A stretch of 64,000 nucleotides of DNA, from positions 186,001 through 250,000 of the forward strand of contig WHUZ01000028.1 of assembly GCA_015179045.1 (NCBI GenBank), written 5' to 3'. The position numbers were made by a program, and so were the translations under genes. The DNA is from Kalaharituber pfeilii. Taxonomy: Eukaryota; Ascomycota; Pezizomycetes; Pezizales; Pezizaceae. A model generated the notes under the pieces. The model had not been told where the DNA came from and did no database searches. It saw only the letters and a list, made by a program, of their open reading frames with translations. This document shows, in pieces, positions 33,053-43,392 of this stretch (positions are counted from its first letter, which is position 1; each line of letters begins with the position of its first letter).

Positions 33053-35822
33053 ATGAACACTGTCAGTTTACAAGACCTCCAAACACAGATCTTCGAGATG
33101 GGTAAAGTGTGGGGCGGAGTGGCCAAGCAACATGATGTAAAGCCACATCACAGCAGATACATCATCCCTAGATCACCCCTCTCTGCTGAGCTCAACCAAA
33201 CACTGAAGCTCCTTCTGCAGTGTCGCTCCTCTCTTTAGGTGCCGTTAGAGCAGCTATCGAATCCGACCCACAGGAATTGGATGGAGTGTGGAGCCGGGTG
33301 ATAGCCTCGGCGATCTTTGGTCAGTTCCCAAATTTTTTTTTTCTGGCAACAAGATAAATATCATGACGAGGGTTTACGACAACTAACAATCCATTTTGAT
33401 AGGGGGTATGTCAAGGGCTTTGAGCCTTGCTCAGAATGAGGAAGGAACGTTTAGTGATGAGGAAGCACATCCCGACGAGGCTGAGGATGAGGATGATGAA
33501 CCCTCATGCCTCGTGGTGCGCTACCCGAAGAAATTAGCTGGTTATTTTAATGCAGCTGTGACAGTTACGCGCAGTGCCCTTCTGCTTCGCCGTAAGCTCA
33601 GTAAACGACAGGTGTCAATTCGGCTCATCGGTGTGCCACCAACTGCTGGTTGCGCTTCTGTGGATCCCGGAAATTTGGAAGTGAATGGGTCTTTTGAAGA
33701 ATTTCGAGCGGCTAATTTGAAATCGGGGCTACTGAATTCAAAATGTATGATTACCTTAGTGCGACCTTCACCAAGGTGCGTAAGTTGCGCGTGTACGTCC
33801 ATGCCGAAATAAAGCTCGCCCTATACTACTGCACTCATCCGGATGTTGCTCCTCATGGCGGACTGCTGGGGATTAGTAACAATTGTTGTTGGACCTGCAA
33901 TACATTCCTGAAGTGAGTACAAGTGTCCGTCTTCTTTATAGGTATTCCCTGGTATTGCATATTGACTTTAGAAGGTGCTTACAAAAATCCCATCCTGAGA
34001 ATTGTTCGCGATTACCCAACGCAACTGGGGATCCGATATCCTATTTTGTCAAAGGAACTCATGGGCGGGTGTATATCAACTGGCTGCTCCCAATTCCACA
34101 GCTGGAGGACGGAGATCAGCAGTCACGGACAACAACCACCTCAGGACGAGCATTTGGAAGCGACTCCATAACCACAACGTCCTCCCCAGTGAAACCTGCA
34201 TAGATCGAAAGCTTTCAGCGAGCTGAGTCTTTTGATCAAATTTTCAATCCCAAATATCCGACACTGCAAACCTCCCCCGAGGGGTGAAATTTCGAGGAAT
34301 CTTCAGCTCACCACCACCGTTGCCACCACACCCCCGCCGGGCCAAGCCCCAATAGGAAGACCCGGATAACTACTGAACAGCCAATAGGATGCCGCCGAAA
34401 GGCAAGAAGAAACAGCGGACCGCCCCCCCTCCGCCGCGGGTCCCTTCCCCCCGCCCCCGCCTCCATCCGCCATGAGGGCCCCCTCCCCTCCGCCGCAACC
34501 TCCACCCGCCACGAGGACCCCTCCCCTCCGCCGGCACCGCCGACACCGGTGGACATCCACTTACCCCCTTTGACTGGTTACACTCCTGCGAGAGACCCTT
34601 GGGATGAACGGAGAAAAGCCTATTGACGGGTCAATCCTGGCGATCCGCTTCAATGAGGATGCAACAATCCAGACCTTCACAGGGGACTCCGACGACCCCC
34701 GACCGGACTGGCTGAACCCTCCTGGCACCGCCACTCCACTACCGCTGCCGACGATGGGATTCAGCCCCATCATCACCACCCACACAGAACCGGTGGAAGA
34801 ACCCCCGGCTCCCACGTCACCACCGTCACCATCCCCACCCGCGCCCACCCCACCACCGGCCCCCGCTGCGTCCAAGAAACGCAAGGGCAAGACAGCGGCA
34901 CCACGAGACAAGTACGCCATCAAACGTCGTCTAGATGACAGAGAGGCGGAAAAGATCGCCGCATCCAGTGCAGAAACACCTACACCCCCCCGACAGCTGA
35001 AAACCCCGCGGCGCCCAGTGCCAGCACCACCTCGACGCCCATTTCCACCACTCCCACCACCCGCCCGGCGAAAACCCCGACCGGCACCACTAGGACGAAA
35101 AACGGCCTGGTAGTACACGGAATAGCCTCCGGAAGGACCTGAACAAGGTCCGGAAATGGTTGGAGGCATCGAATAAAGACTTAGGAAAGATTGCGGGGAT
35201 TCGGTGGCTGAGAAAGAAGATGATTCTGACCGGGGAAGGCAAGACCACCAGCTCGGTTGTGGTATACCGGGAAGATCAGGTAGGGCTGGATAAGGTGAGA
35301 CTTGGGGAAAATGGTTGAAGGCCAGCCAATACGAGTGGGACCGGGGACGAAAGTAGGCTGGGACGGAGACCTTTTTTCCTGACGATAATGACATTCTCAC
35401 CTCCCCTTCACGCAAGAGGTTCCGGGGATTTCTACTTTTATTATTATTATTGTTATTGACACTTCTTCCCCATCACGCATGGATTTCCGGGGATTTAACT
35501 TTCCTTTTATTTTGTATTTAACTAATATCGCCTAGCCCTTAGGGCGGGACGCGATTCATGATATACAAAAAAAAAAAAAAAAAAACAGCTGGAGGAATCA
35601 AACCTGACAAGGGAACAGCACGACCAATTTACTAGACGACTTACTCTAGCTGCTCAAGATACTTTACAATCCATGCGACTTGAGACGGAAGATCTTCTCA
35701 ACACTTACTGCCAGTTTGCCGATGCAGCGAGTGAATCGTCTGGGCACACGGAGGAGCTGGACAAGGATGTACTGAGAGAAGGACTAGAAACGTACATGGC
35801 ACGTATAGACTCTTGTGCTTGA
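33053..35822 (+). pseudogene. OTT_1508-like deaminase gene, split by retroposon
   Basis: Proposed exons 33053-33101, 33191-33319, 33403-33912 and 33972-34109 plus 35597-35822, with introns GTAAAG...GAG, GTCAGT...TAG (CTAAC branch) and GTGAGT...TAG. The core carries HAE (zinc ligand and catalytic Glu), then NCCWTC (paired Cys ligands), then THGRVYINWLLP, the signature order of the fungal OTT_1508-like branch of the nucleic-acid deaminase superfamily. The coding frame resumes exactly after the insertion with EESNLTREQHDQF and ends at TGA 35820. Besides the 1476-bp insert there is a one-base shift at the A-run 33740-33743, which could be real or an assembly error. Substrate unknown. The N-terminus may extend further upstream. 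Confidence 0.65.
34110..35585 (+). mobile_element. ORF1-only family A retroposon inside a gene, 1476 bp
   Basis: Flanked by CAGCTGGAGGA at 34099-34109 and 35586-35596. The longest ORF1-type copy here: MPPKGKKKQR start at ~34388, Pro-rich linkers, KPIDGSILAIRFNEDATIQ (34604 on), a basic Pro/Ala region, then the ORF1 core (~35105-35355: VHGIA, RKWLEASN, GIRWLRKK, SSVVVY) and stop at ~35355. The 3'UTR, hairpin with ATCGC/GCGAT stem (35527-35555) and poly(A) follow. Several frameshifts; no ORF2. Confidence 0.85.
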
Positions 35823-35829
35823 AAAGCTG

Positions 35830-36800
35830 TCGGCGGCCATAGCAAAAGCGAACCACTTCATCTCAGCAGCTTGTGAATAGATGGCGGGTTGAGGGCAAGG
35901 CTAGTTAAACGGTGGCATGACGGGGTTCCGGATACAGGCTAAACGGCAGGATTGTGGGTTCAGCGGTATATTCATGTAATAGTGCAAGGTTAAGGTGATG
36001 AGTAAGTAGTTTTGAAAGTGGAGAGCAGTTGGTGGTGTACTTGCTTTAGACTGGGAAACTTTCTTTTCATATTGCCTATTGTAATAAAATATGTGGAGGG
36101 AGGATCCGGGGGAATGGTACAGATTACTTTACAGCAGTTGATGAAAGTGGGGAATGTGGGGCCTACCAAGTTGACCGAACGTACTCGTTCGAATCCCTTC
36201 ACACAAGCGCACAGAATATAGTTGCCATTCTTACTCATCATGGCTCAGCTCATATAGTACTCAGTTATGCGTCCGTGGCGCCTTTCCGGCTGTCGCATGT
36301 CACTTGATACTGAAAATGATCCATTCTTTATGTATGTAAATAGCCCATTTCTGACGTATTTAATATGCGGAAAATGACCTATTTTCTACATGTGCAATGA
36401 GGGCATTTTGGATGTATCTACCACTGGCTTTAGCGTGAGGGTACATTAATATATTAAAAACAGGTTGGAACTCTGTTGCATATACCAAGATATCACTATG
36501 CTGTAGGAAGGAAGCATCAAACTATGCTATAGAATTTTATGGAACCCAGTTGCATATGCCGAGATATAGGAATGCGATTGCTGCCACATAAGTGATTGTT
36601 GACAGGGATGTATTTTTTTTTTTTTTTCTTGTTGATGTGTGCGGTGCTTTCGCTTTTTCCGCTTTCGCTTTTTCCATTGTAGGTAACAAAGACATGGACA
36701 TGGATGTTAATTGGCTGTCAACTATAGTACGTCCTTCAATAGATATCTTATCTTGCAGCATGCAATAATTCAGGGGGATTCCGAGTACTCTCCTACGGAT
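35830..36800. other. No gene seen
   Basis: Downstream of the broken deaminase. Contains an A+T-leaning stretch with a poly(T) at 36611-36628; flanking TTTCGCTTTTTCCGCTTTCGC is a simple pyrimidine repeat. No supported feature. Confidence 0.3.
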
Positions 36801-36807
36801 TTATACT

Positions 36808-37685
36808 ACTGTCTTTCACCGCAACGCGACGTGCACCACGTCCGACGCACGCCCTGCCATGGCGGACAGCTGCAAGCGGGGTTAAGTGACAAAAAAAAAA
36901 AAAAAAAAAAAAAACGTCCGACGCACGTTTTACCAAAAAACTGACCACGCGCGACAACAGATATCTCAACCACGAGAATAGAATTCTCTATGCAACTTGT
37001 AGACTGGTTGAATTAAGGACACTTCTTCATGAAATTCGCACCATAAACTGGCATATCCTTGGCATATATTTTTCACTGTGATAACACTAATATTGAATTC
37101 CACTTATCACACCTGAATTAAGTTTGATAAAAATAGTAGGACCCTTGAATAACAATATTTCATCTTATTCAAAGATGTGAGAAGCACATCAAGAAAATTT
37201 TCAAAGAAGTGGTAGAATAATTCATATTCTCATTGAAATTGTATGCAATAATTGTATAGGAAAACTACCAGAAATGGCAATTTGATGTATGAACTAGGCA
37301 CTAAACAACCAAATGAGGCACTAGTTATGAAGAGGCCTATCATATTTGCGATATTGTCTAGCCACAATTCTATAGCCATTATGGTGAGCGTTGATGGGAA
37401 GTAGTGCATCCTACCCTCCAGTGCACTTTGTATAGGAATTCCATATAAATGCATGCCAAGACATCAATGAAAAACTCATGGTACCATTAACTGACCACAA
37501 TGTCCTTTCAGAACGAATAGAGGTATGAAAAGTGAAGAATAACCCTTTATTTATTTTCCCGGAAAAGGGTATACAAAACTCTATTCTGGTGGTTGAGATA
37601 TATGTTTGTCGCGCGTGGTCAGTTTTGGTGTATAACGTGCGTCGGGACGTGGTGTACGTCGCGTTCTGGTGAATTATAGTATAAC
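36808..37685. mobile_element. Long-TIR element, ~0.88 kb
   Basis: About 100 bp at 36815-36985 (excluding a later insert) reappears inverted at ~37590-37680: GAACGCGACGT/ACGTCGCGTT, CCGACGCACG/CGTGCGTCGG, AACTGACCACGCGCGACA/TGTCGCGCGTGGTCAGTT. Outer ends approximate (TATACTA / TAGTATA). Interior AT-rich with no clear transposase. A family B mini-retroposon sits in the left arm. Confidence 0.65.
36852..36914 (+). mobile_element. Family B mini-retroposon (63 bp)
   Basis: CGTCCGACGCACG is duplicated at 36839-36851 and 36915-36927. CCCTGCCATGGC...GCGGGGTTAAGTGAC + ~24 A. It is inserted in the left arm of the TIR element; the right arm gives the empty-site sequence. Confidence 0.92.
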
Positions 37686-37759
37686 TACATGGCGTACATG
37701 AACGTTTAATTTTATGTTGGATATTACTCTCGTGTCGGCTCCATGACCATGACGACATT

Positions 37760-38345
37760 GTATCTTAAAAAAAAATATAAAATATCATATAATACCCAGC
37801 ATGCAACTGTTCGCCGCCGCAGTGCATGGCGACACAGAAAGAAGTTTAACTCTCCCGTCGTCTAGCAATGTGTTACCCAACTGAACAACTCCAATCAACG
37901 CATCCTGATCCCCCTCTCTCCTACTGAGGAAGCCTCTCACATCCCGGTACCCATCCTGGCCACCTCCTTCTCCAGGCTTGGCACCAATTCAACTGGTGGC
38001 GGGACTTCACCTCGTCGTCTCGGCACTATCTGCATTCCCGGCCGTTTGCCTCTAATCTAAATCGTCATACTCTCGGTTCCTTGTCCTCCAATATTTCCTC
38101 CGAACTCGCCCTAACTTCCCCAACCTCTGCAGCAGGCTGTATGACAGGCCTAGTCTATTCCTCTCCGCGCCCCTCCGTTTCATACCTTCCGGCCTCGTCC
38201 TCGTTCCAGGTACAATGCTACGTAAGATCGCCAATGATGTCCGGAAAGTTGCAGATTCAATAGTGTTGGCATTGGAATGCCTCTTCCCACAATCCGACAA
38301 ATGCACTTCTGGCTTGGGTCCTGTCTGACGGAAGGTCTTCAAGAT
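37760..38345 (-). mobile_element. LINE 3' fragment with family B-type tail, decayed
   Basis: An A/T-rich tail (37765-37790) is followed on the minus strand by GCATGC-type B unit text (GGCGAACAGTTGCATGCTGGG) and broken coding text containing LEKEVARMGTGM, similar to the ORF2 C-terminal region of the LINE at 48824-49907. Boundaries uncertain. Confidence 0.45.
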
Positions 38346-38676
38346 CCATGAGCATAATGGCTACGCATATATATGCAGAAACGTTAGTACAGATACCAAA
38401 GGAACATCAAGGATCTTAGCGCAGCCCAAACTAGAAAGTTTCCGGAGGTACAAATTAAGGCAGTTCACACCGTTGGACAGTACATGTATGGGTATATCGA
38501 GTCGTACTACATGGACTCATGGAGTCCACCTTTGGGCCAGTAGATGACTCTCTGAGAATGTAAAGTGAGTTGCAGTTCTACCTCCCTCCTACGCTACTGC
38601 ATGCAACTGGCTGCTGTATACTATTACGCTAGCTACCACCTCCAGAAAGGTCATAACGACGATGGCGAGAAGAGGA

Positions 38677-38900
38677 TTATTTTATTTTTTTTTCCTTTTA
38701 TTATTACTCGCATGCCGCCCTATGGGCTATGGCGAGATTAATTACAAAGGAAAACAAGGAAATAATTATACCAAGACACACCGTGGGGACCCACACATCC
38801 CACTAGTGGTGCAGGTGGAGACAAAAACAGATAAACGAAGCAAACACAAACCGAAGACAAAAGTGATGCCTATGGTTCTCTCACGTTACAGGCCAACGAG
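38677..38900 (-). mobile_element. Family A retroposon, 224 bp
   Basis: GGCGAGAAGAGGA is duplicated at 38664-38676 and 38901-38913. Poly(T)-rich start, hairpin CTCGCC...GCGAGTAATAA in reverse, then ~150 bp of LINE 3' sequence. Confidence 0.85.
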
Positions 38901-38913
38901 GGCGAGAAGAGGA

Positions 38914-39590
38914 GCAACGCAAGGCACTTGAGACTCCACCATCAGCGCCGAAGCTATCACATGCTCAAGTAGCGTCATAAGGCATCCCACCACCCTCAAT
39001 TATCAAAGCTACCACTCTCATAATCAACCATCAAGAATGGGAATAACAATGCATCAACCGCTATCAAATCCACAAGGGAGCTTGAAGCGTCGTCTCAGAA
39101 AGTTGAGCCCAAAGGAGAAAAAACAGGCAAACCTCTAGAACGAATCACGAAAACCATCACTGCCAGAATCTGAACGAGGCAGGGAGAGAAGGAAAGCGGA
39201 CCTGCTCAGTAGGACACTCGAGAAGACGAAAGTTGGATGGGCAGCGAGATCTCTCAACTCGTCCCTGACGGAGAAAGGTGGATGGAAACGACTGGCAGAC
39301 GACGGGCAACGTCCGGTGGCAACAGATGCATTTGGGTGATTGACTCCGGTTTCTATAGAAGATTTTTTTTTTTAATAATATCACGCAACCCCGCTTAAAG
39401 GGTATTCGCAGAAGTGCTCAATGCGTGCAGGCAAGCATCCACCCAAAATAGAGTGGATTAGCTGCTCAAGAATGTCCACCTCTTCGCTGTTCTTCTCCAC
39501 ATTGATCCACTGTCCGCCCAGCAGATCCTCCCACCACTCCTGCCCATTCGGGTACTCTACCCTTTCATGCCCGAAGGTTCTAAAGCAAAA
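38914..39590. other. No gene seen; degenerate tail
   Basis: A truncated B-like tail lies at ~39362-39400 (poly(T), ATATCACGCAACCCCGCTT). Otherwise nothing supportable. Confidence 0.3.
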
Positions 39591-39593
39591 GCG

Positions 39594-39944
39594 TTAGGTT
39601 TTGGCTTTTGTTACGTACAGGTGTTCTAGTATATGGGGAGGAACGGCAAGCTTGATATGCATGCAGCTAAAAGGGTGTGGATCTTTTTTTTTTTTTTTTT
39701 TTTTTTTCACGTGACCCCGCTTGTAGCTGTTCGCCATGGCAGGGCAAGGGTGTGGATCGCCATGTTTCCTTTTGCGGTGACTCAATGCGAAATCCGACAG
39801 AACCAATGGATAGGTAAATGTTGGCAAAATTCCGTAGCAACGAACCTTGTGGAAGCAATCGAAGTCCACGTGTAACGTTTCACACCAACGAAACGTAGAC
39901 TTGAAGATGACAAAATGACAGCCAATAGATACATTTCCTGCCAT
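39594..39944 (-). CDS. Open frame extended by an in-frame mini-retroposon
   Basis: 116 codons from ATG 39944: MAGNVSIGCHFVIFKSTF at the start, DPHP just before the insert and again just after, ending YVTKAKT. The 62-bp family B insert plus its 13-bp duplication adds exactly 75 bp, so the frame stays open and would gain ~25 residues including PAMANSYKRGHV and a Lys run from the A-tail. Related, broken sequence lies divergently upstream of the other two DUF4360 copies (53.57-53.72 and 58.53-58.69 kb). No known domain; it could be a conserved non-coding repeat rather than a gene. Confidence 0.35.
   Translation of the reverse strand: MAGNVSIGCHFVIFKSTFRWCETLHVDFDCFHKVRCYGILPTFTYPLVLSDFALSHRKRKHGDPHPCPAMANSYKRGHVKKKKKKKKDPHPFSCMHIKLAVPPHILEHLYVTKAKT
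39684..39745 (-). mobile_element. Family B mini-retroposon (62 bp), in-frame
   Basis: AAGGGTGTGGATC is duplicated at 39671-39683 and 39746-39758; sense unit GCCCTGCCATGGCGAAC...GCGGGGTCACGTGA + ~24 A. Confidence 0.93.
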
Positions 39945-40886
39945 TGTGACACAACCGTGTACACGTTGTTATGGAACACACAACCTGAACCTTCGGCGTA
40001 GATAGCCCTTGGTGGATGCAGAGGTCCATGTTCTTTTTATGGAAACGTTGACTAAGCACTCTAATGTAACCTTTTGCTGAAAGTTCTCAGTTCCACTTCT
40101 GGCTCTATAGTAACCGTACCCCGTGGTAATTCATAGACTTTGCAGTACTCCCGGCTACAGGATAATCTACCAGCTTTTGTAAAAATGAGTATGACGGTCC
40201 AGCTTCTTCTAATAATAGGATACGTAGAATCCCATATTTACTGCTGCATCATCAAACTCTGGCAGGTTGCATTAGCCAAGTTCGCGGGTCGCGCACCCTG
40301 AACCTCTCTTAAGCGAACAGCCCTACTTTAGCTAACTGCTAATGGACCTTTTACGAGGGCTGTATTGTTTGGCCAATATGTTTACTTCAGCTCCAATGTC
40401 CTAAATTCGGAGATCCATGGATGGCCAGGCCTTGCTCACAGGTATCGTGTGGCCTGTGCTAATTCGACATTTTCGTCTAGGCTGGTGACTTCGACAGAGT
40501 GTCATTTCATTAAACGGATTCTGTTGGCATGGGGGCTAAAATGTTCAAAAGATAACAATACCCTACTACTTCTAGGCAGCGGCATTTAATGGTATTGGCA
40601 GAACTTCAAGATACTTCGCGCCCAGCAAAGTATGAAGCTCGAGAATGCCTCCCTGATCATGTAGCAAGACGCTGGAATCTCACACGGATGATGGCGCTAG
40701 GTAAGTACTAGACTTGATGGAGGTGGCATGCCAAATTTTTCGGGGCCTACCTCTTGGGGGCAAAACCCACTATTTCCGGTATAGTGCTTTATCTGTCAAT
40801 GCATGCTACAGAGAATGTGGTGATCGCTTGAGCCTTGTGCGTACTACATCCAGAACTTGAAGAAATGCAGATCCCTTGGCGCGACA

Positions 40887-40896
40887 TTATATATTT
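40887..40896 (+). promoter_or_regulatory. TATA box of DUF4360 gene 1
   Basis: TTATATATTT lies ~165 bp before ATG 41056. The second intact copy has the equivalent TATATA at 52567-52576, also ~160 bp upstream of its ATG, so the spacing is conserved. Confidence 0.6.
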
Positions 40897-41055
40897 CTCT
40901 AGCACCTCCCACTTTACGAGCGCTCCCTTCACTGCTCAACAGTCTCCTTCCCTCTCAGTTCCCGCTTCTCCTCTTCGATTCTGAACCCTCCGTCCTACTC
41001 ATCTTTCAGCTTGATTATCTCTCAGACCACGTTATCCATTTTGGCATCAAACACA

Positions 41056-41694
41056 ATGCACTCCCTTCCAAAGACCATCATTGCACTTGTACTTCTCTTC
41101 AGTGCTGTCCTTGGATATGCGCTCCCCTTGAGCGACATCGTCGAACGACAGGACCCACCCTGGCCGGCTGTCAATATAGAAGCGATTGGCTATGCTGGGT
41201 CTGGATGCCCTGCGAACTCAGTTAACATCGTACCTCAAAATAATTTCCAGGAGGTTAAGCTCGAATTCATTTCCTATGTCGCTATGATAGGACCACATAT
41301 CCCTCAATCAGAGAACCGCAAGAATTGCGCCATCACATTGCTCATTTCCCATCCCCCAGGCTGGTCAATCGCCGTTTATCAAGCCGATTACAAAGGAAGA
41401 CTCCAACTTGACGATGGGGTTGATGCCACACAGAGAAGCGAGTACTGGTGGGATGGCGACACCGCTGAGCTGGAATCAAACTGGTTTGGACCACAACCAT
41501 GGCAGGATTACTCCTTCACCGATATCCTCAACAAGGAAGTCTGGAGCTCATGCAAGGGCAACAGCCTTCTAAAGGCCAACACCCAGATCAGATTGGACAA
41601 CTCGAAGAATCCAGATGGATCTGGATTTATAACAACTGACAGCATCACCAACAAGGTGACTCATATTTGCTACCTTAAATGGAAGAAATGTTAG
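41056..41694 (+). CDS. Secreted DUF4360 protein, gene 1
   Basis: 212 residues, no intron in the coding part. ATG 41056 gives a clean signal peptide (MHSLPKTIIALVLLFSAVLG), whereas the frame upstream has no ATG. Mature part follows the DUF4360 pattern: IGYAGSGCPANS, a KLEF strand, RKNCAITLLISHPPGWSIAVY, the Tyr/Trp-rich YWWDGDT, IRLDN, DSITNKVTHICYLKW and a C-terminal Cys. DUF4360 proteins are short secreted fungal and bacterial proteins of unknown function. Conserved Cys suggest disulfides in the secreted protein (inference). A TATA box lies ~165 bp upstream and an apparent 3'UTR intron follows the stop. Appears intact. Confidence 0.85.
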   Translation: MHSLPKTIIALVLLFSAVLGYALPLSDIVERQDPPWPAVNIEAIGYAGSGCPANSVNIVPQNNFQEVKLEFISYVAMIGPHIPQSENRKNCAITLLISHPPGWSIAVYQADYKGRLQLDDGVDATQRSEYWWDGDTAELESNWFGPQPWQDYSFTDILNKEVWSSCKGNSLLKANTQIRLDNSKNPDGSGFITTDSITNKVTHICYLKWKKC

Positions 41695-41712
41695 AAGACT
41701 AGCAGCTTACAG

Positions 41713-41769
41713 GTAAGTCTCCACTCCCATGAAAACACGCAGACCTTGTCCTGACGATTATTCTTACAG
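41713..41769 (+). other. Likely 3'UTR intron of DUF4360 gene 1
   Basis: ACAG|GTAAGT at 41713 and TTCTTACAG ending at 41769, with a CTGAC branch-like motif, 18 bp after the stop. The same position in the other two copies reads CAGGCAAGT, a GC donor, with downstream CAG retained. Confidence 0.55.
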
Positions 41770-42469
41770 GTGCAGTTCTCTGCTGGTTTTGGTGCCTTTC
41801 ACTTTTCAAGTACTGGTATTCAGTCCTGCTAGTCATGTCCAGGCACGGCAAGTGCAAGAGTCACGAAGGGAGATCTTTAAATTTGATACTTGGTTTTATT
41901 TTTCTTTATTTTCAGTCATTACTTATATTTTCCAGTCCTTGCTTCGATCTTTTGGCTTCTGCTTGTGCTTTTACTCTCCTTAACTGTTAACTTCGACGTG
42001 GAGATGGAACAGTGTTCGGTTATGGTAGTGTGTTCGGTTATGGTAGTGTTGGCAGGATTATGGCAGTGGAATGGACACGAGGTTTGTAACTGAACTTGGC
42101 CTATTTAGTGAAGAATTGTCACTGCCTTGGCAGGTACAATCTAGAAAGCGCTGTGGGAGATTGAACAGGGCATGCAGATCCCTGGATGTAAGAGATCGTT
42201 GGCTTATCCGAAAGCTTCACGAGAGCTGGATAGGGTAGCAACGCTGAGCATTGAAGACATGGCCATGTAGGGATTGAAATGGAATTTTCTTGTTTTCTGT
42301 GCACATGACCTATGACTCACAGGTGGTCGGAAGACATGCAGCTGCTGTAGTGTATTGCCTTTCTGTTCGTTCAAATTGGATAAGAATTAATATCACGAAA
42401 GGTCCTGCAAGTAATCTACCTAGGAAGAACCAGACCCGTGACATACTGCCGTGACATACTGCAGCACAA

Positions 42470-42528
42470 CTCGCCATAGCCTTACAGGCGGCATGCGAGT
42501 AATGATATATAAAAAAAAAAATAAAAAT
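42470..42528 (+). mobile_element. Family A mini-retroposon (59 bp)
   Basis: TGCAGCACAA is duplicated at 42460-42469 and 42529-42538. Starts exactly at CTCGCC; stem CTCGC/GCGAG, then TAATGATATAT and an A-rich tail. Confidence 0.92.
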
Positions 42529-42539
42529 TGCAGCACAAA

Positions 42540-43190
42540 CTTGAAGCAGACAGTGAAAATGAACCACTAATTTTCGTAAATTGCTTAATATGTTGCCATT
42601 GGATTGGGACTTCAGTATAAGGAGGTTTTTACACACTGGTTAGCGTGGTTTCGCTACAGCTGCATAATTCTTATCTCTTTTCTATATTCACATGTTTCCA
42701 CGTGTCTTCAGCTAAAGCTAATCTATGCTCATATGCTACTAAATGTTTTCAGCTCATTATTTCAGCTCATTATGCTCTGTATCTTGGAAGACATGCTAGG
42801 AATTCAAGCAAAAAGAGCATATATAACACCCTGGGGGGGGCATTCAAAGGCCAGAACTCCATCGTTGTCTTAAATTAAGGTCATCTTTAGGTATTGTATT
42901 GTACGCAACACAATAACGATTGATCCGTGAGTCCGTGACTAGGACCCAAACCTCATGGTATACGTGTACCCTAGTGACAAGAGGAATGATAAAGAAGAGG
43001 CCCAGTATACGCCGGGATAGAGTGTTCCAATCTACCAGTAAGCATTACTGGTTCGCAAATGGTCTAGTCTGCTCTCAACTAGAGTAATTCCCAGGTAGAC
43101 TGGTGTATTCGAGAAGAGTCTAGTCGGGATCACGGCTTCCGTACAAGTGCCGCTAGGATCTGTTGGGTTGATATGCTCTCATCATAACCC
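42540..43190. other. No gene seen
   Basis: Intervening sequence between two family A copies; short frames (42604-42873) without motifs. Confidence 0.3.
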
Positions 43191-43197
43191 ATAGGGC

Positions 43198-43256
43198 ACC
43201 TCGCCATAGCCCATAGGGCGGCATGCGAGTAATGATATAAAAAAAAAAAAAAAAAA
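43198..43256 (+). mobile_element. Family A mini-retroposon (59 bp)
   Basis: ATAACCCATAGGGC is duplicated at 43184-43197 and 43257-43270. Sense ACCTCGCC...GCGAGTAATGATAT + ~18 A. The target word itself resembles part of the hairpin (CCCATAGGGC), and a hairpin-like GGGCGGCATACCAG continues after the right duplication, so it may have landed in an older family A relic. Confidence 0.9.
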
Positions 43257-43392
43257 ATAACCCATAGGGCGGCATACCAGATACAATATAAAAAAAGAAT
43301 AAAGATTGATAAGCCAGTTACTGCTCACTCGCAAATGCCCTCTTCGTTTCAAACCGCTCATAGAATACTATTGCTGTTTTGTTGCTACTATC

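Noticed and set aside
34303..35415. Long minus-strand frames in the retroposon at 34110-35585
   Set aside because: Antisense to a GC-rich Pro/Ala-coding ORF1; composition-driven.
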